Source: Mesorhizobium sp. SOD10
GTDB lineage: Bacteria > Pseudomonadota > Alphaproteobacteria > Rhizobiales > Rhizobiaceae
Length of the DNA: 64,000 nucleotides
Assembly: GCA_000824805.1 (NCBI GenBank)
Contig: CCNA01000003.1
Location: forward strand, 1 to 64,000
Direction of reading: 5' to 3'
Shown here: positions 30,249-40,806 of the stretch, in pieces
How positions within the stretch are numbered: the stretch's first letter is position 1
Layout: each line of letters opens with the position of its first letter
Translations under genes and position numbers: made by a program
The notes under the pieces: generated by a model
Told to the model about the DNA's origin: nothing
Seen by the model: the letters and a program-made list of their open reading frames with translations, nothing else
Database searches by the model: none

Positions 30249-30572
30249 TCACTTCCCAGCCCGTCTTCCCGCCTCATAGGCCCGCCGCGCCCACACCGCC
30301 ATCTCGTCCGGATCGTCGAACGCCTCGTCGGGAACGCTCCAATAGGGCATCGCGACCTCCTTGCCGTGGCGCGAGCCGGTATAGGTCCACTGGCGGCAGC
30401 CAGCGGCTTCGAAGTGCGGAACGGTTTCCTCATCCGCCTTTAGCATCAGTTCGCCGCGAACGACGACCGCGACGATGACGCCGTCGCAATAGATGCCCTT
30501 GCCGCCGAACAGTTTTCGGATGCCGATCGGGCCAAGGCTTTCGAACAATTCTTCAAGGCGGGCATTGTCCAT
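30249..30572 (-). CDS. TfoX/Sxy N-terminal domain protein
   Basis: A 107 aa single-domain protein starting MDNARLEELFESLGPIGIRKLFGGKGIYCDG, typical of the TfoX_N fold. Full TfoX/Sxy regulates competence in Gamma-proteobacteria, but stand-alone N-domain proteins in alphaproteobacteria have no established role. No C-terminal TfoX_C domain follows. Convergent with psuG across a repeat-filled gap. Confidence 0.8.
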   Translation of the reverse strand: MDNARLEELFESLGPIGIRKLFGGKGIYCDGVIVAVVVRGELMLKADEETVPHFEAAGCRQWTYTGSRHGKEVAMPYWSVPDEAFDDPDEMAVWARRAYEAGRRAGK

Positions 30573-30661
30573 GCCGCGATCATCTCATCCGGGATCGGCC
30601 TTGTCATCGCCGCAACCAAAAGCATGTTGACAGGTTGAGACCTGGAAACGGAGTTCCCGCC

Positions 30662-31159
30662 ATGCCCGTCCTGCTCAAAGGCTCCTGCCGCTGCGGCGCC
30701 GTTCGCTTCGAGGTGGAGAGCCACACGCCGGTGCCGTTTATGCTCTGCTACTGCTCGATCTGCCGCAAGCAGCAGGGCGGCGGCGGTTTTGCCATCAACC
30801 TCGGGGCCGATTACCGGACGATGACCATCAGGGGCAAGCGCAGCCTCGGCGTCTATCGCGCCGAGATCGAGGACGACGAGCACCCGAATTGCGAGGTCTC
30901 GACAGGCGAGCGCAACTTCTGCTGGAAATGCGGTTCAGCCCTGTGGCTCTACGACCCGACCTGGCCGGAGCTTGTGCATCCCTTCGCCTCGGCGATCGAC
31001 ACCGACCTGCCGACGCCGCCGGAAAAGGTGCATCTGATGCTGAAATACAAGGCGAACTGGGTCGAGCCGGTGATCGGCGAGAACGACAAGGTGTTCGACG
31101 TCTATCCGGAGGAATCGATCGCCGACTGGCACAAGCGGACGGGGATGTGGGTGGATTAG
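30662..31159 (+). CDS. GFA family protein (Mss4-like zinc fold)
   Basis: A 165 aa protein with the Cys pattern of the glutathione-dependent formaldehyde-activating family: GSCRCGAVRFEV at the N-terminus, CYCSICRK near 31-38 and CWKCGSALW near 88-96. These cysteines bind zinc. Family members rarely act on formaldehyde; the substrate here is unknown. ATG 30662 was chosen because MPVLLKGSCRC is the conserved start. Its TAG stop overlaps the beginning of a family A repeat. Confidence 0.85.
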   Translation: MPVLLKGSCRCGAVRFEVESHTPVPFMLCYCSICRKQQGGGGFAINLGADYRTMTIRGKRSLGVYRAEIEDDEHPNCEVSTGERNFCWKCGSALWLYDPTWPELVHPFASAIDTDLPTPPEKVHLMLKYKANWVEPVIGENDKVFDVYPEESIADWHKRTGMWVD

Positions 31160-31214
31160 AGCAATTCCAGGAAAAGTGCGCAGCGGTTTTCCGTCCGGAA
31201 TTGCGTCAAACAAA
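31158..31214. repeat. Interspersed palindromic repeat, family A, copy 4
   Basis: AGAGCAATTCCAGGAAAAG to GTCCGGAATTGCGTCAAAC. Its first two bases complete the stop codon TAG of the preceding gene. Confidence 0.8.
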
Positions 31215-31233
31215 AGCTTGGCAGGAGGCCCAA

Positions 31234-31692
31234 ATGAACCTCACGACGCACAAGAAATTCAAAGGCGATCGTTTGATGCCCTGGGGCAAGGGGACGGTCG
31301 TCTCGGACGCGAAGGGATATGTTTTTCTGTCCGGCAACACCACCACAGTCGACGACTACGATCCGTCGAAGCACCAGGGCGGCGCTGTCGGCGACGCGGC
31401 AACGCAGTGGCGCGAAATCCTTGCGAACATCAAGTCGGACCTGGAGGAACTTGGCAGCTCGCTCGATCACCTGGTCAAGGTGACGTTCTACGTCAAAGGG
31501 CCTTTTCCTTCAGGCGGCGTTCTCAGCTCACCCAATTTTCGTCTGGACGTGTTGGATGAATTCTTCGCCGAATATTGCCCGAAGCACTGCAGTTACAACA
31601 ATCCACCGCCATCGGAGGTGATCGGGGTCGCCGCCCTGGCGCAGCCTGATCTTGTTGTCGAGCTTGTCGTCATCGCGGCGTTGCCGGACTGA
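31234..31692 (+). CDS. RidA-like family protein lacking the usual arginine
   Basis: A 152 aa YjgF/RidA-fold protein: GYVFLSGNTTT (about 28-38), a central QWREILANIKSDLEELGSSLDHLVKVTFYV helix-strand, and a C-terminal VVELVVIAALPD strand. In RidA enzymes the catalytic Arg sits just before the last strands; here that stretch reads NPPPSEVIGVAALAQ without Arg, so imine deaminase activity is unlikely. AGGAGG precedes ATG 31234. It follows a repeat and probably has its own promoter. Confidence 0.75.
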   Translation: MNLTTHKKFKGDRLMPWGKGTVVSDAKGYVFLSGNTTTVDDYDPSKHQGGAVGDAATQWREILANIKSDLEELGSSLDHLVKVTFYVKGPFPSGGVLSSPNFRLDVLDEFFAEYCPKHCSYNNPPPSEVIGVAALAQPDLVVELVVIAALPD

Positions 31693-31712
31693 GCGGAAGC
31701 GCCGCGAGCTGG

Positions 31713-32093
31713 TCAGGCCGAGGCGCGCGCCTCGGCAAGCGCCTTGAGGTCGGCGGGCTTCAATTCGACGGATTCGCCGCAGCCGCAGGCCGAGCTCTGG
31801 TTCGGATTCTTGAAGGTGAAGCCGGTGCGCAGCGTCGTCTGCTCGAAATCCATCTCGGTGCCGAACAGGAAGAGCGCGGCTTCCGGCGCAACATAGACAT
31901 GCGCGCCGTCACGCTCGATATGATCGTCCTTGGGATTGGGCTCGGTCACCAGATCGATCGTGTATTCCATGCCGGCGCAGCCGCCCTTCTTGATGCCGAG
32001 GCGGATGCCATGCGCGTTGTCGCGCGTAGCGACGATCTCGCGCACGCGGTCGGCGGCCTTGTCGGTCATCGTGATGACGGCGAAGCGTCCCAT
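31713..32093 (-). CDS. sufA: A-type Fe-S carrier SufA
   Basis: The 126 aa A-type carrier receives a cluster from the SufBCD scaffold and passes it on. The three conserved cysteines are visible in KKGGCAGMEYTID (about 43) and the C-terminal SACGCGESVEL (about 107-117). ATG 32093 is preceded by GGAGAAGG; the longer frame adds seven unlikely residues. It is the last gene of the suf operon. Confidence 0.92.
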   Translation of the reverse strand: MGRFAVITMTDKAADRVREIVATRDNAHGIRLGIKKGGCAGMEYTIDLVTEPNPKDDHIERDGAHVYVAPEAALFLFGTEMDFEQTTLRTGFTFKNPNQSSACGCGESVELKPADLKALAEARASA

Positions 32094-32187
32094 GCTTTTC
32101 CTTCTCCATTCCATGCAGGTTCAAGGCCTGCCGAATGATTCTCACCTAAAATGGTGAAGTTTTACAACTGGCGCAAGGGTACCGGCC

Positions 32188-32589
32188 TCAATACCAGCCC
32201 ACCGCCACCTGCGCCTCTTCCGACATGCGGTCCGGCGTCCATGGCGGGTCGAACACCATTGAGACCTCGACGCCGGAAACGCCTTCGACGGCGCCGACGG
32301 CATTCTCGACCCATCCGGGCATTTCGCCCGCCACCGGGCAGCCCGGCGCGGTTAGCGTCATGTCGATTTTGACCGAACGGTCGTCTTCGATGTCGATCTT
32401 GTAGACGAGGCCGAGCTCATAGATATCGGCCGGGATTTCCGGGTCGTAGACCGTCTTCAGCGCCGACACGATGTCGTCGGTCAGCCGCGCCAACTCGTCG
32501 GCGGGGATAGCCGAGGCCGAGACGATGCCGTTGCCGGCGGTTTCCGGAACAGTCTCTGCGGTCGCGCTCACATCGTCCATGATCATCAC
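32188..32589 (-). CDS. sufT: SufT/MIP18-like (DUF59) Fe-S assembly protein
   Basis: A 133 aa protein with a DUF59 domain: TVYDPEIPADIYELGLVYKIDIED (about 46-69) and the TLTAPGCPVAGEMP segment (about 78-91), whose Cys is conserved in SufT. Such proteins assist maturation of 4Fe-4S enzymes. Its ATG overlaps the sufS stop (ATGA), so it is translationally coupled. Three closely spaced ATGs (32589, 32583 and 32580) are possible starts. Confidence 0.85.
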   Translation of the reverse strand: MMIMDDVSATAETVPETAGNGIVSASAIPADELARLTDDIVSALKTVYDPEIPADIYELGLVYKIDIEDDRSVKIDMTLTAPGCPVAGEMPGWVENAVGAVEGVSGVEVSMVFDPPWTPDRMSEEAQVAVGWY

Positions 32590-33827
32590 CCGAAGAACTT
32601 TCGCGCCTTTTCCAGCGCATCGGCCAAAGCGTCGACTTCGGCCCTGGTATTATACATGCTGAACGATGCCCTGCATGTGGAGGTGACGCCGAAGCGTTTC
32701 AACAGCGGCTGGGCGCAATGGGTGCCCGCGCGGACCGCGACGCCCTGCCGGTCGATCACCATCGACACGTCATGGGCATGGATACCCTGCAGCTCGAACG
32801 AGATGATGGCACCCTTGCCCGGTGCGTCGCCGAAGATGCGCAGCGAGTTGATCGCCCGCAGCCGCTCATGCGCGTAGGCCTTGAGATCCGCCTCGTGTGT
32901 CGCGATGCGCTCGCGGCCGACCTTTTCCATATAGTCGAGCGCCGCGCCCAGGCCGATCGCCTGCACGATCGGCGGCGTGCCGGCCTCGAAGCGGTGCGGC
33001 GGCTCGTTATAGGTGACGATGTCCTCCGTCACCTCCTCGATCATCTCGCCGCCGCCCATGAAGGGCCGCATCTCTTCCAGCCGGTCCTTCTTGCCGTAGA
33101 GCACGCCGATTCCCGACGGGCCGTAGACCTTGTGTCCGGTGAAGACGAAGAAATCGCAGTCGAGGTCCTGCACGTCGATCGGCATGTGAACCGCGCTCTG
33201 GCTGCCGTCCACGAGGACGGGAATTCCACGCGAATGCGCGATGCGCACGATCTCCTTGATCGGCGTCACCGTGCCCAGCGCATTGGACATCTGGGTGATC
33301 GCGACGAGTTTCGTGCGCGAGGTCAGCCGCTTCTCGAATTCCTCGATATGGAAGGCGCCGAGGTCGTCGACCGGCACCCAGACGAGCTTCGCGCCCTGTC
33401 GCTCGCGGATGAAATGCCAGGGCACGATGTTGGAGTGGTGCTCCATGATCGACAGCACGATCTCGTCGCCCTCGCCGATCCGCGGCATGCCCCAGCCATA
33501 GGCGACCGTGTTGATCGCCGAGGTGGTGTTGGAGGTGAAGACGATGTTGTCCGTGCTCGGCGCATTCAGAAACCGCTGCACCGACTTGCGCGCATTCTCA
33601 TAGGCGTCGGTCGCGGCGTTCGACAGGAAATGCAGGCCGCGATGGACGTTGGCATATTCTTGGGAATAGGCGTGCTGGATGGTGTCGAGCACCACCTGCG
33701 GCTTCTGCGCTGAAGCGCCATTGTCGAGATAGACCAGCGGCTTGCCATAGACCTGGCGCGACAGGATCGGGAAATCGCGGCGGATCGCCTCGACGTCATA
33801 GGGGGTGGTTTCGATCTTCTGGTCCAT
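32586..33827 (-). CDS. sufS: Cysteine desulfurase SufS
   Basis: The 413 aa group II desulfurase supplies persulfide to the Suf scaffold. It shows FPILSRQVYGKPLVYLDNGASAQKP at the N-terminus, the PLP lysine in VFTGHKVYGPSGIGVLYG (about 226-243) and the active-site Cys in GTHCAQPLLKRFG (about 364-376). ATG 33827 is preceded by GGAAGAG. A 103 bp gap with a palindromic repeat separates it from sufD. Confidence 0.95.
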   Translation of the reverse strand: MDQKIETTPYDVEAIRRDFPILSRQVYGKPLVYLDNGASAQKPQVVLDTIQHAYSQEYANVHRGLHFLSNAATDAYENARKSVQRFLNAPSTDNIVFTSNTTSAINTVAYGWGMPRIGEGDEIVLSIMEHHSNIVPWHFIRERQGAKLVWVPVDDLGAFHIEEFEKRLTSRTKLVAITQMSNALGTVTPIKEIVRIAHSRGIPVLVDGSQSAVHMPIDVQDLDCDFFVFTGHKVYGPSGIGVLYGKKDRLEEMRPFMGGGEMIEEVTEDIVTYNEPPHRFEAGTPPIVQAIGLGAALDYMEKVGRERIATHEADLKAYAHERLRAINSLRIFGDAPGKGAIISFELQGIHAHDVSMVIDRQGVAVRAGTHCAQPLLKRFGVTSTCRASFSMYNTRAEVDALADALEKARKFFG

Positions 33828-33867
33828 CACAAGCTCTTCCGAGGCAACGCCTCACTCCGTCCAGCAC

Positions 33868-33928
33868 CCCTCATCCATCTCGGCGCTGCGCGCCGATCCA
33901 CCTTCTCCCACAAGGGGAGAAGGTCTGG
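33868..33928. repeat. Palindromic repeat inside the suf operon
   Basis: CGGCGCTGCGCGCCG and CCTTCTCCC/GGGGAGAAGG dyads between sufD and sufS, related to the cluster at 30056-30216. It may stabilise one part of the polycistronic mRNA. Confidence 0.65.
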
Positions 33929-33930
33929 CG

Positions 33931-35202
33931 CTATCCGTGCGTCGAAAACCAGCCGTCGAGCCGCTCTTCGAGCGCCTCGACCAACGCCTCGTCGTCCAGT
34001 TCCTCGATCACTTCGGCCACGAACGCCTTCACCAGAAGGCCCCGTGCCGACTTTTCGTCGATGCCGCGCGCCATCAGGTAGAACAGATGGTTGTGGTCGA
34101 TCTCGGTGACGGTGGCGCCGTGGCCGCAGACGACGTCGTCGGCGAAGATCTCCAGCTCCGGCTTGGTCGAGAACTCGCCGTCATCCGACAGGAGCAGCGT
34201 GTTGCAGGCCATCTTCGCGTTGGTCTTCTGCGCGTATTGATGGACATTGATGCGGCCTTGGAAGACGCCATGCGCCTTGCCTGTCACGACGTTTCGCATC
34301 ACTTCCGTCGAGGTGGTATGTGGCACGGCGTGATCGAGCACCATGGTGGTGTCGGTATGCGTGTCGCCGGCGAGAAGATTGATGCCGCGCAATTTGAAAT
34401 CGGCGCCCTCGCCCGTCGTTCTGACGACGACCTCCTGGCGCACCAGCCTGCCGCCGGCATTCATCACGAACAGCGTCAGCTTTGCGTCCTTGCCGATATG
34501 CGCCTTGAACTGCGCGAGATGCGTGGCCGTGTCCGGCTGCTCCTGCACGATCAGCCAGGTCACTTCCGCGCCGTCGTCGACCACAAGCTGACTGACCGAG
34601 CTGACGAGCGCCTCTTCGCCCTCACCGGTCTGGCGTTCAAGGATAATCGCCTTGGCCCCAGCCCCGACACGCGCAAGGAGCCGCACATGCGACTGGCCGC
34701 CGGCCTGCAGGTTCTGCAATTCGACCGGCTTTTCCAATTTGGCACCCTCGGCGATGTCGACGAAATAGCCGTCGGCGACGAAGGCGGTGTTGAGCGCGCC
34801 AATCGCGTCGTCGCTGCCATAGGGATCGAGCCCCGGCGCGACACTGCCGTCGGTGAGCTTTTCCGACACGCGCTGCACCGTGACGCCTTCGATCTCCGGC
34901 AGTTTCGTCTGCGAGAGGCCGTTCAGCACCGGAAGCACCGCAGAGCCTTCAAGAACCGGCGCAAGCGCCTTTGTGACGGCGCCGGCCTCGAACGCCGGCA
35001 CCGAAGTGAGCAGCCGGCGCAAATCGGTATAATGCCAGGATTCGACGCGGCGCGTCGGCAGGCCGTGCTTGATCGCCTCGATCGCGTCGTCGCGCTTGAC
35101 CATCACCGCGCCGTCGCCGGGCAGCAGCGACAGCCGCTCGCCGAAGGCATCGATCAGCGCCGTCTCGGCCAAGGTCCGCTGGGGCTGTGCGTGCATGTTC
35201 AT
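33931..35202 (-). CDS. sufD: Fe-S assembly scaffold subunit SufD
   Basis: The 423 aa partner of SufB and SufC. The N-terminal part has GLPTRRVESWHYTDLRRLL (about 48-66), and the C-terminal beta-helix has the His/Glu segment VVCGHGATVTEIDHNHLFYLMARGI (about 347-371), typical of SufBD. I chose ATG 35202 (MNMHAQPQ) because GAGG precedes it by 8 bases; ATGs at 35226 and 35241 are alternatives. The longest of these overlaps sufC. Confidence 0.92.
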   Translation of the reverse strand: MNMHAQPQRTLAETALIDAFGERLSLLPGDGAVMVKRDDAIEAIKHGLPTRRVESWHYTDLRRLLTSVPAFEAGAVTKALAPVLEGSAVLPVLNGLSQTKLPEIEGVTVQRVSEKLTDGSVAPGLDPYGSDDAIGALNTAFVADGYFVDIAEGAKLEKPVELQNLQAGGQSHVRLLARVGAGAKAIILERQTGEGEEALVSSVSQLVVDDGAEVTWLIVQEQPDTATHLAQFKAHIGKDAKLTLFVMNAGGRLVRQEVVVRTTGEGADFKLRGINLLAGDTHTDTTMVLDHAVPHTTSTEVMRNVVTGKAHGVFQGRINVHQYAQKTNAKMACNTLLLSDDGEFSTKPELEIFADDVVCGHGATVTEIDHNHLFYLMARGIDEKSARGLLVKAFVAEVIEELDDEALVEALEERLDGWFSTHG

Positions 35203-35227
35203 GACTTTCGCCTCGACTGCTGCCATC

Positions 35228-35983
35228 TCACGCGGCTTCACCGATCACGCCGGCATAACCATTGGCCTCGAGGTCGAGCGCCAGCGACTTGTCGCCCGAC
35301 TTGATGACCTGCCCCTTGTAGAGCACGTGCACCGTATCAGGCACGATGTGCTCGAGCAGGCGCTGGTAGTGGGTGATGACGACGATGGCGCGCTCCGGCG
35401 AACGCAGCGCATTGACGCCGTCCGAGACGATCTTCAGCGCGTCGATGTCGAGGCCGGAATCGGTCTCGTCGAGCACGCAGAGCCTTGGTTCCAAGAGCTT
35501 CATCTGCAGGATCTCGGCGCGCTTCTTCTCGCCGCCCGAGAAGCCGACATTGAGCGGCCGCTTCAGCATGTTCATGTCCATGTTGAGGGAGGCGGCGGCT
35601 TCCTTCACGCGCTTGAGGAACTCCGGCACCTTCAGCGGCTCCTCGCCGCGCGCCTTACGCTGCTCATTCATCGCCACTTTCAGGAATTCCATGGTCGCCA
35701 CGCCCGGTATCTCCATCGGATACTGGAAGGCGAGGAAGATGCCGGCGGTGGCGCGCTCGGCCGGATCCATCTCCAGGATCGACTGGCCATTATAGAGGAT
35801 GTCACCCTCGGTCACCTCATAGTCCTCGCGGCCGGCAAGGATATAGGACAGCGTCGACTTGCCCGAGCCGTTCGGCCCCATGATGGCCGCGACCTCGCCG
35901 GCTTTTACTGTCAGGTCCAGCCCGCGGATGATCTCGGTGCCGTCGTCGACGATGCGGGCGTGAAGGTTCTTGATCTCAAGCAT
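35228..35983 (-). CDS. sufC: Fe-S assembly ATPase SufC
   Basis: A 251 aa ABC-type ATPase that drives the SufBCD scaffold and is cytoplasmic, not a transporter. Walker A is GPNGSGKST (36-44), the signature FSGGEKKRAEILQMK (about 149-163) and Walker B LCVLDETDSGLDIDALK (about 169-185). It ends 26 bp before the chosen sufD start and begins 28 bp after sufB. Confidence 0.97.
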   Translation of the reverse strand: MLEIKNLHARIVDDGTEIIRGLDLTVKAGEVAAIMGPNGSGKSTLSYILAGREDYEVTEGDILYNGQSILEMDPAERATAGIFLAFQYPMEIPGVATMEFLKVAMNEQRKARGEEPLKVPEFLKRVKEAAASLNMDMNMLKRPLNVGFSGGEKKRAEILQMKLLEPRLCVLDETDSGLDIDALKIVSDGVNALRSPERAIVVITHYQRLLEHIVPDTVHVLYKGQVIKSGDKSLALDLEANGYAGVIGEAA

Positions 35984-36011
35984 TCTCTTCTTTCCTGAAT
36001 ATCTTGTCCGG

Positions 36012-37529
<1,518 letters not shown>

Positions 37530-37769
37530 AAGCGTTCTCCATCCACGCCGGGGTCAAGGCCCGGCAGTTTTCAAACTATGGCACCGCTGTGATCGCGTCC
37601 CGGCGGGGGGTGCGCAGCGGAGTAAGCTCCATATAGTGCGTGTCCGCCGGAAATTCACCCGGCCAGGACAAAACGCACGGCTCTACCAGGCCATAAGGCC
37701 TGAATTCGTCTTCGAGCAGCGGAAATCCGAGAACCGCAAGGCGTTTCTCGTTCCGTTGCCTTGCCGCCG

Positions 37770-38930
37770 TCAGGCGGCTTCTTCCTTGCCCGCGCGGCGC
37801 GCGACGATGCCGGCGAGCGCCGCGCGGAAGGCCGCGATATCCTCGGCGCCGGTCGCGCGGCCGATCGAGACGCGCAAGGCGCCGAGGCTGTCGCCATGGC
37901 CCATGGCCTTCAGCACATGGCTTGGCCCGACCTTTCCCGACGAGCAGGCCGAGCCCGCCGACAGAGCGACGCCGGCAAGATCGAAAGCAATCTGCGCCGT
38001 CTCGGCCTTGACGCCGGGAATAGCGAAGAATGTCGTGTTGGCAAGCCTTTGAGCGCCATTTCCGAAGATTTCCGCGTCGGGCGCCAATTCGGCCACGATG
38101 GCCTCGATCTCGTCGCGCCGGCGCGCGATGGCCCCCATCTCGGCGAGATCCGCCAGGGCGACCTGCGCGGCGGCGCCGAAACCGGCAATCCCGGCGACGT
38201 TTTCCGTGCCGGCGCGATGGCCCTTCTCCTGGCCGCCGCCATTGACCAGCGGCCGCGGCATCATCAGGTCGGACGCCGCGACGATCGCGCCGACGCCCTT
38301 AGGTCCGCCCATCTTGTGCGAGGACAGGATCAGATAATCGGCATAAGGGCCTGACATATCGATCGGAACCCGCCCGGCGGCCTGCACGGCGTCGACGACC
38401 AGCACCCCGCCGGCGGCCTTGACGATTTCGCCGATGCGCCCGACCGGCTGGATGACACCGGTCTCGTTGTTGGCTGCATGGATCGCCACCAGCGGCAGGC
38501 CGGCGGCCTTGTCATGCGCGGCAAGCGCGGCGGCAAGCGCCTCGAGATCGGCAATACCGTTGCGATCGACGCCGATCCTCGTTACCGGCGCGGCCGCGAA
38601 GCGTCCGCCATTGAGGATGCAGGGATGGTCGGCGGCGGAGACGTAGAGATGGCTCATGCGGATGGCGCCGCGTCCCATCTGCCAGTCGGGCGTAAGCAGC
38701 GTCGAGGCGGCCTCGGTGGCGCCGGAGGTGAAGACGACATGCTCGGGCCTGGCATTGACCAGCCGGGCCACGTCGCGGCGCGCATCCTCGATCAGGCGGC
38801 GCGAGGCGCGGCCTTCGGTGTGGACCGATGACGGGTTGGCGGCGTCGAGCGCTGCGACCATCGCCGCGCGCGCTTCCGCAATGAGCGGCGCGCTGGCGTT
38901 GTAGTCGAGATAGGCGCGGGGTGCGGCCAT
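37770..38930 (-). CDS. Cysteine desulfurase, NifS/IscS type
   Basis: The 386 aa group I enzyme has RAYLDYNASAPL at the N-terminus, the PLP lysine in LSSHKMGGPKGVGAIV (about 202-217) and the active Cys in SAGSACSSGKVGPSHVL (about 326-342). It is the first gene of the suf operon, so the cell has a second desulfurase besides SufS. This arrangement is common in rhizobia. The operon's likely iron-dependent box lies 134 bp upstream. Confidence 0.9.
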   Translation of the reverse strand: MAAPRAYLDYNASAPLIAEARAAMVAALDAANPSSVHTEGRASRRLIEDARRDVARLVNARPEHVVFTSGATEAASTLLTPDWQMGRGAIRMSHLYVSAADHPCILNGGRFAAAPVTRIGVDRNGIADLEALAAALAAHDKAAGLPLVAIHAANNETGVIQPVGRIGEIVKAAGGVLVVDAVQAAGRVPIDMSGPYADYLILSSHKMGGPKGVGAIVAASDLMMPRPLVNGGGQEKGHRAGTENVAGIAGFGAAAQVALADLAEMGAIARRRDEIEAIVAELAPDAEIFGNGAQRLANTTFFAIPGVKAETAQIAFDLAGVALSAGSACSSGKVGPSHVLKAMGHGDSLGALRVSIGRATGAEDIAAFRAALAGIVARRAGKEEAA

Positions 38931-39063
38931 TTTCGCTCAGTTCGTCCTTCCGCCAACTATCCCGCGAGGATAGCGCGTTATTTCCTTGAAATTGCAAGGC
39001 AAGCCGTCCTATTTACCCGGCTTGCGGCGCGGGCGGCCGGACCATCGGGTTTCGGCCTCCCAG

Positions 39064-39080
39064 TTTTGAACAATTCTAAA
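39064..39080. promoter_or_regulatory. Putative Irr (iron control element) box
   Basis: TTTTGAACAATTCTAAA is a 7-3-7 dyad matching the TTTAGAA-N3-TTCTAAA type of Irr site at 16 of 17 positions. It lies in the divergent gap upstream of the suf operon start (38930). It also lies 118 bp before the hydrolase gene. A CTAG-CTT-CTAG element follows at 39081-39091. Confidence 0.65.
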
Positions 39081-39197
39081 CTAGCTTCTAGGAAGACGCT
39101 CGCCCGGCGTCAAGGCCACAGAAGGTTTGGGGCCGCAGGACAGTTAGGGCCGAAAGAGTTCCGGGCTAGCGCATTCATATGCCACGTGGAGTATTTT

Positions 39198-39872
39198 ATG
39201 CCTGAGGTCATTTTCGCCGGTCCGGCTGGTCGCTTGGAGGGACGTTATCAGCCCTCGAAGGAAAAGAGCGCCCCGATCGCCATCGTGCTGCACCCGCACC
39301 CGCAATTCGGCGGCACGATGAACAACAAGATCGTCTACGACCTCTTCTACATGTTCCAGAAGCGCGATTTCACGGTGCTGCGTTTCAATTTCCGCGGCAT
39401 CGGCCGCAGCCAGGGCGAGTTCGACCACGGCACCGGCGAATTGTCGGACGCGGCCGCGGCGCTCGACTGGGTGCAGTCGCTGCATCCGGATTCCAAGAGC
39501 TGCTGGGTCGCCGGCTACTCCTTCGGCTCGTGGATCGGCATGCAGCTTCTGATGCGCCGGCCGGAGATCGAGGGCTTCATCTCGGTCGCGCCGCAGCCCA
39601 ATACCTATGATTTCTCCTTCCTGGCGCCCTGCCCGTCGTCCGGCCTGATCATCCATGGCGATGCCGACAAGGTGGCGCCGCCCAAGGACGTGCAGGGCCT
39701 GGTCGACAAGCTGCACACGCAAAAGGGCATCACCATCACCCAGAAAACGCTGCCGGGCGCCAATCATTTCTTCGCCAACGACACCGAGCAGCTGATCCAG
39801 GAATGCGCCGATTATCTCGACCGGCGCCTCGCCGGTGAGCTCGCAGATCCGAGGCCGAAGCGCCTGCGCTAA
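39198..39872 (+). CDS. Alpha/beta hydrolase
   Basis: A 224 aa alpha/beta-hydrolase. It has PSKEKSAPIAIVLHPHPQFGGTMNN near 22-46, the nucleophile elbow in VAGYSFGSWIGMQ (Ser in GYSFGS), and a C-terminal His in GANHFFAND. It resembles the small dienelactone-hydrolase-like or peptide/ester hydrolases; substrate unknown. ATG 39198 is preceded by GGAG; upstream codons in the same frame run into the Irr-box region. It is divergent from the suf operon and may share its control. Confidence 0.8.
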   Translation: MPEVIFAGPAGRLEGRYQPSKEKSAPIAIVLHPHPQFGGTMNNKIVYDLFYMFQKRDFTVLRFNFRGIGRSQGEFDHGTGELSDAAAALDWVQSLHPDSKSCWVAGYSFGSWIGMQLLMRRPEIEGFISVAPQPNTYDFSFLAPCPSSGLIIHGDADKVAPPKDVQGLVDKLHTQKGITITQKTLPGANHFFANDTEQLIQECADYLDRRLAGELADPRPKRLR

Positions 39873-39899
39873 GCACGGCAGGCTGCCGGTCCAGACGCC

Positions 39900-40763
39900 T
39901 TAAGGAGTTCGGTCGACGCCGATCCCGGCGGCCTCGACCGGGCCGGCCGTCGAAATCCTGCCTTTCGGCGCGCGGAATGGTCCCAGCCGGAATGTCCGTT
40001 TGCGCACCGGCAGTTTCGAGCTTGTCTGGCCGAAGATGAAACCCAGCCGGGCGAACACCAGACCCGAAACCACCGCGAACGCCAGCCCAAGGCCGAAGCC
40101 CGCGACCGTATCGCTCGGATAATGCGCGCCGACGAAGACGCGTGTCGAAGCGATGCAGGCGGTGACCGCCAACGCAAGATACCAGCGCCGGGGGAACAAC
40201 AGCAGCAGGATGCCGAAGACCGCGCCCATTGTCGTGGCATGACCGGATGGAAAGCCGGCAAAGCGCGCGTCCATAGCGAAAGGATGCAGCGACAGGACCC
40301 CGAAACTGTCGAAATAAAGCGGCCGGGCGCGGCCGATGCCGTATTTCAGCAGGTTGACCGCGAGGCCCGACAAGCCGGCGGCGCAGAGCACCAGGAAGGC
40401 GAAGCAGGTCCAATTGTAGACGATCATCCGGCCATGCCGGGACAGGCCGCGCCAATCCGTCAGATTGGCCGCGACGAGGCAGAGCGCCGCCGGAATGAGG
40501 TACCAGCCGCCCAGGCCGAATTGCGTGAAGAAGTCGGTGAAGCGCGCGAAGCCGGGTGACCATTCGCCGCGCATCTCGCCCGCGCCGGCGTCGAAGCGCA
40601 GGAAGGTCGCAACGATGAGCAGCGCCCAAGCTATGAGCCAGACGCTCCATAGAATTCTCGGATAGCGCGCGGGCCGCACGGCAAAGCGTCGGCTCACGAT
40701 CGCAATCGTGTCGCGAAAATTGCCGAGCGAGCGGCGGCAAAGGACAAGGGGCGCGATCGACAT
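39900..40763 (-). CDS. PAP2-family membrane phosphatase
   Basis: A 287 aa inner-membrane phosphatase with the three PAP2 motifs: KYGIGRARP (about 138-146), PSGHATT (about 171-177) and RVFVGAHYPSD (about 207-217), which form the active site. About six membrane segments surround them. Substrates could be lipid A 1-phosphate, undecaprenyl pyrophosphate or phosphatidic acid. It lies 43 bp downstream of a GT39 gene on the same strand, which favours a lipid A role. Confidence 0.85.
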   Translation of the reverse strand: MSIAPLVLCRRSLGNFRDTIAIVSRRFAVRPARYPRILWSVWLIAWALLIVATFLRFDAGAGEMRGEWSPGFARFTDFFTQFGLGGWYLIPAALCLVAANLTDWRGLSRHGRMIVYNWTCFAFLVLCAAGLSGLAVNLLKYGIGRARPLYFDSFGVLSLHPFAMDARFAGFPSGHATTMGAVFGILLLLFPRRWYLALAVTACIASTRVFVGAHYPSDTVAGFGLGLAFAVVSGLVFARLGFIFGQTSSKLPVRKRTFRLGPFRAPKGRISTAGPVEAAGIGVDRTP

Positions 40764-40806
40764 GGCTTTAGTGCTTATAGGGGCGTTCGACGTCCGACGC
40801 TATTCA

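Noticed and set aside
33805..35304. A 499-codon plus-strand frame antisense to sufD
   Set aside because: Shadow frame of a well-supported suf gene, Arg/His/Leu-rich with no recognisable motif.
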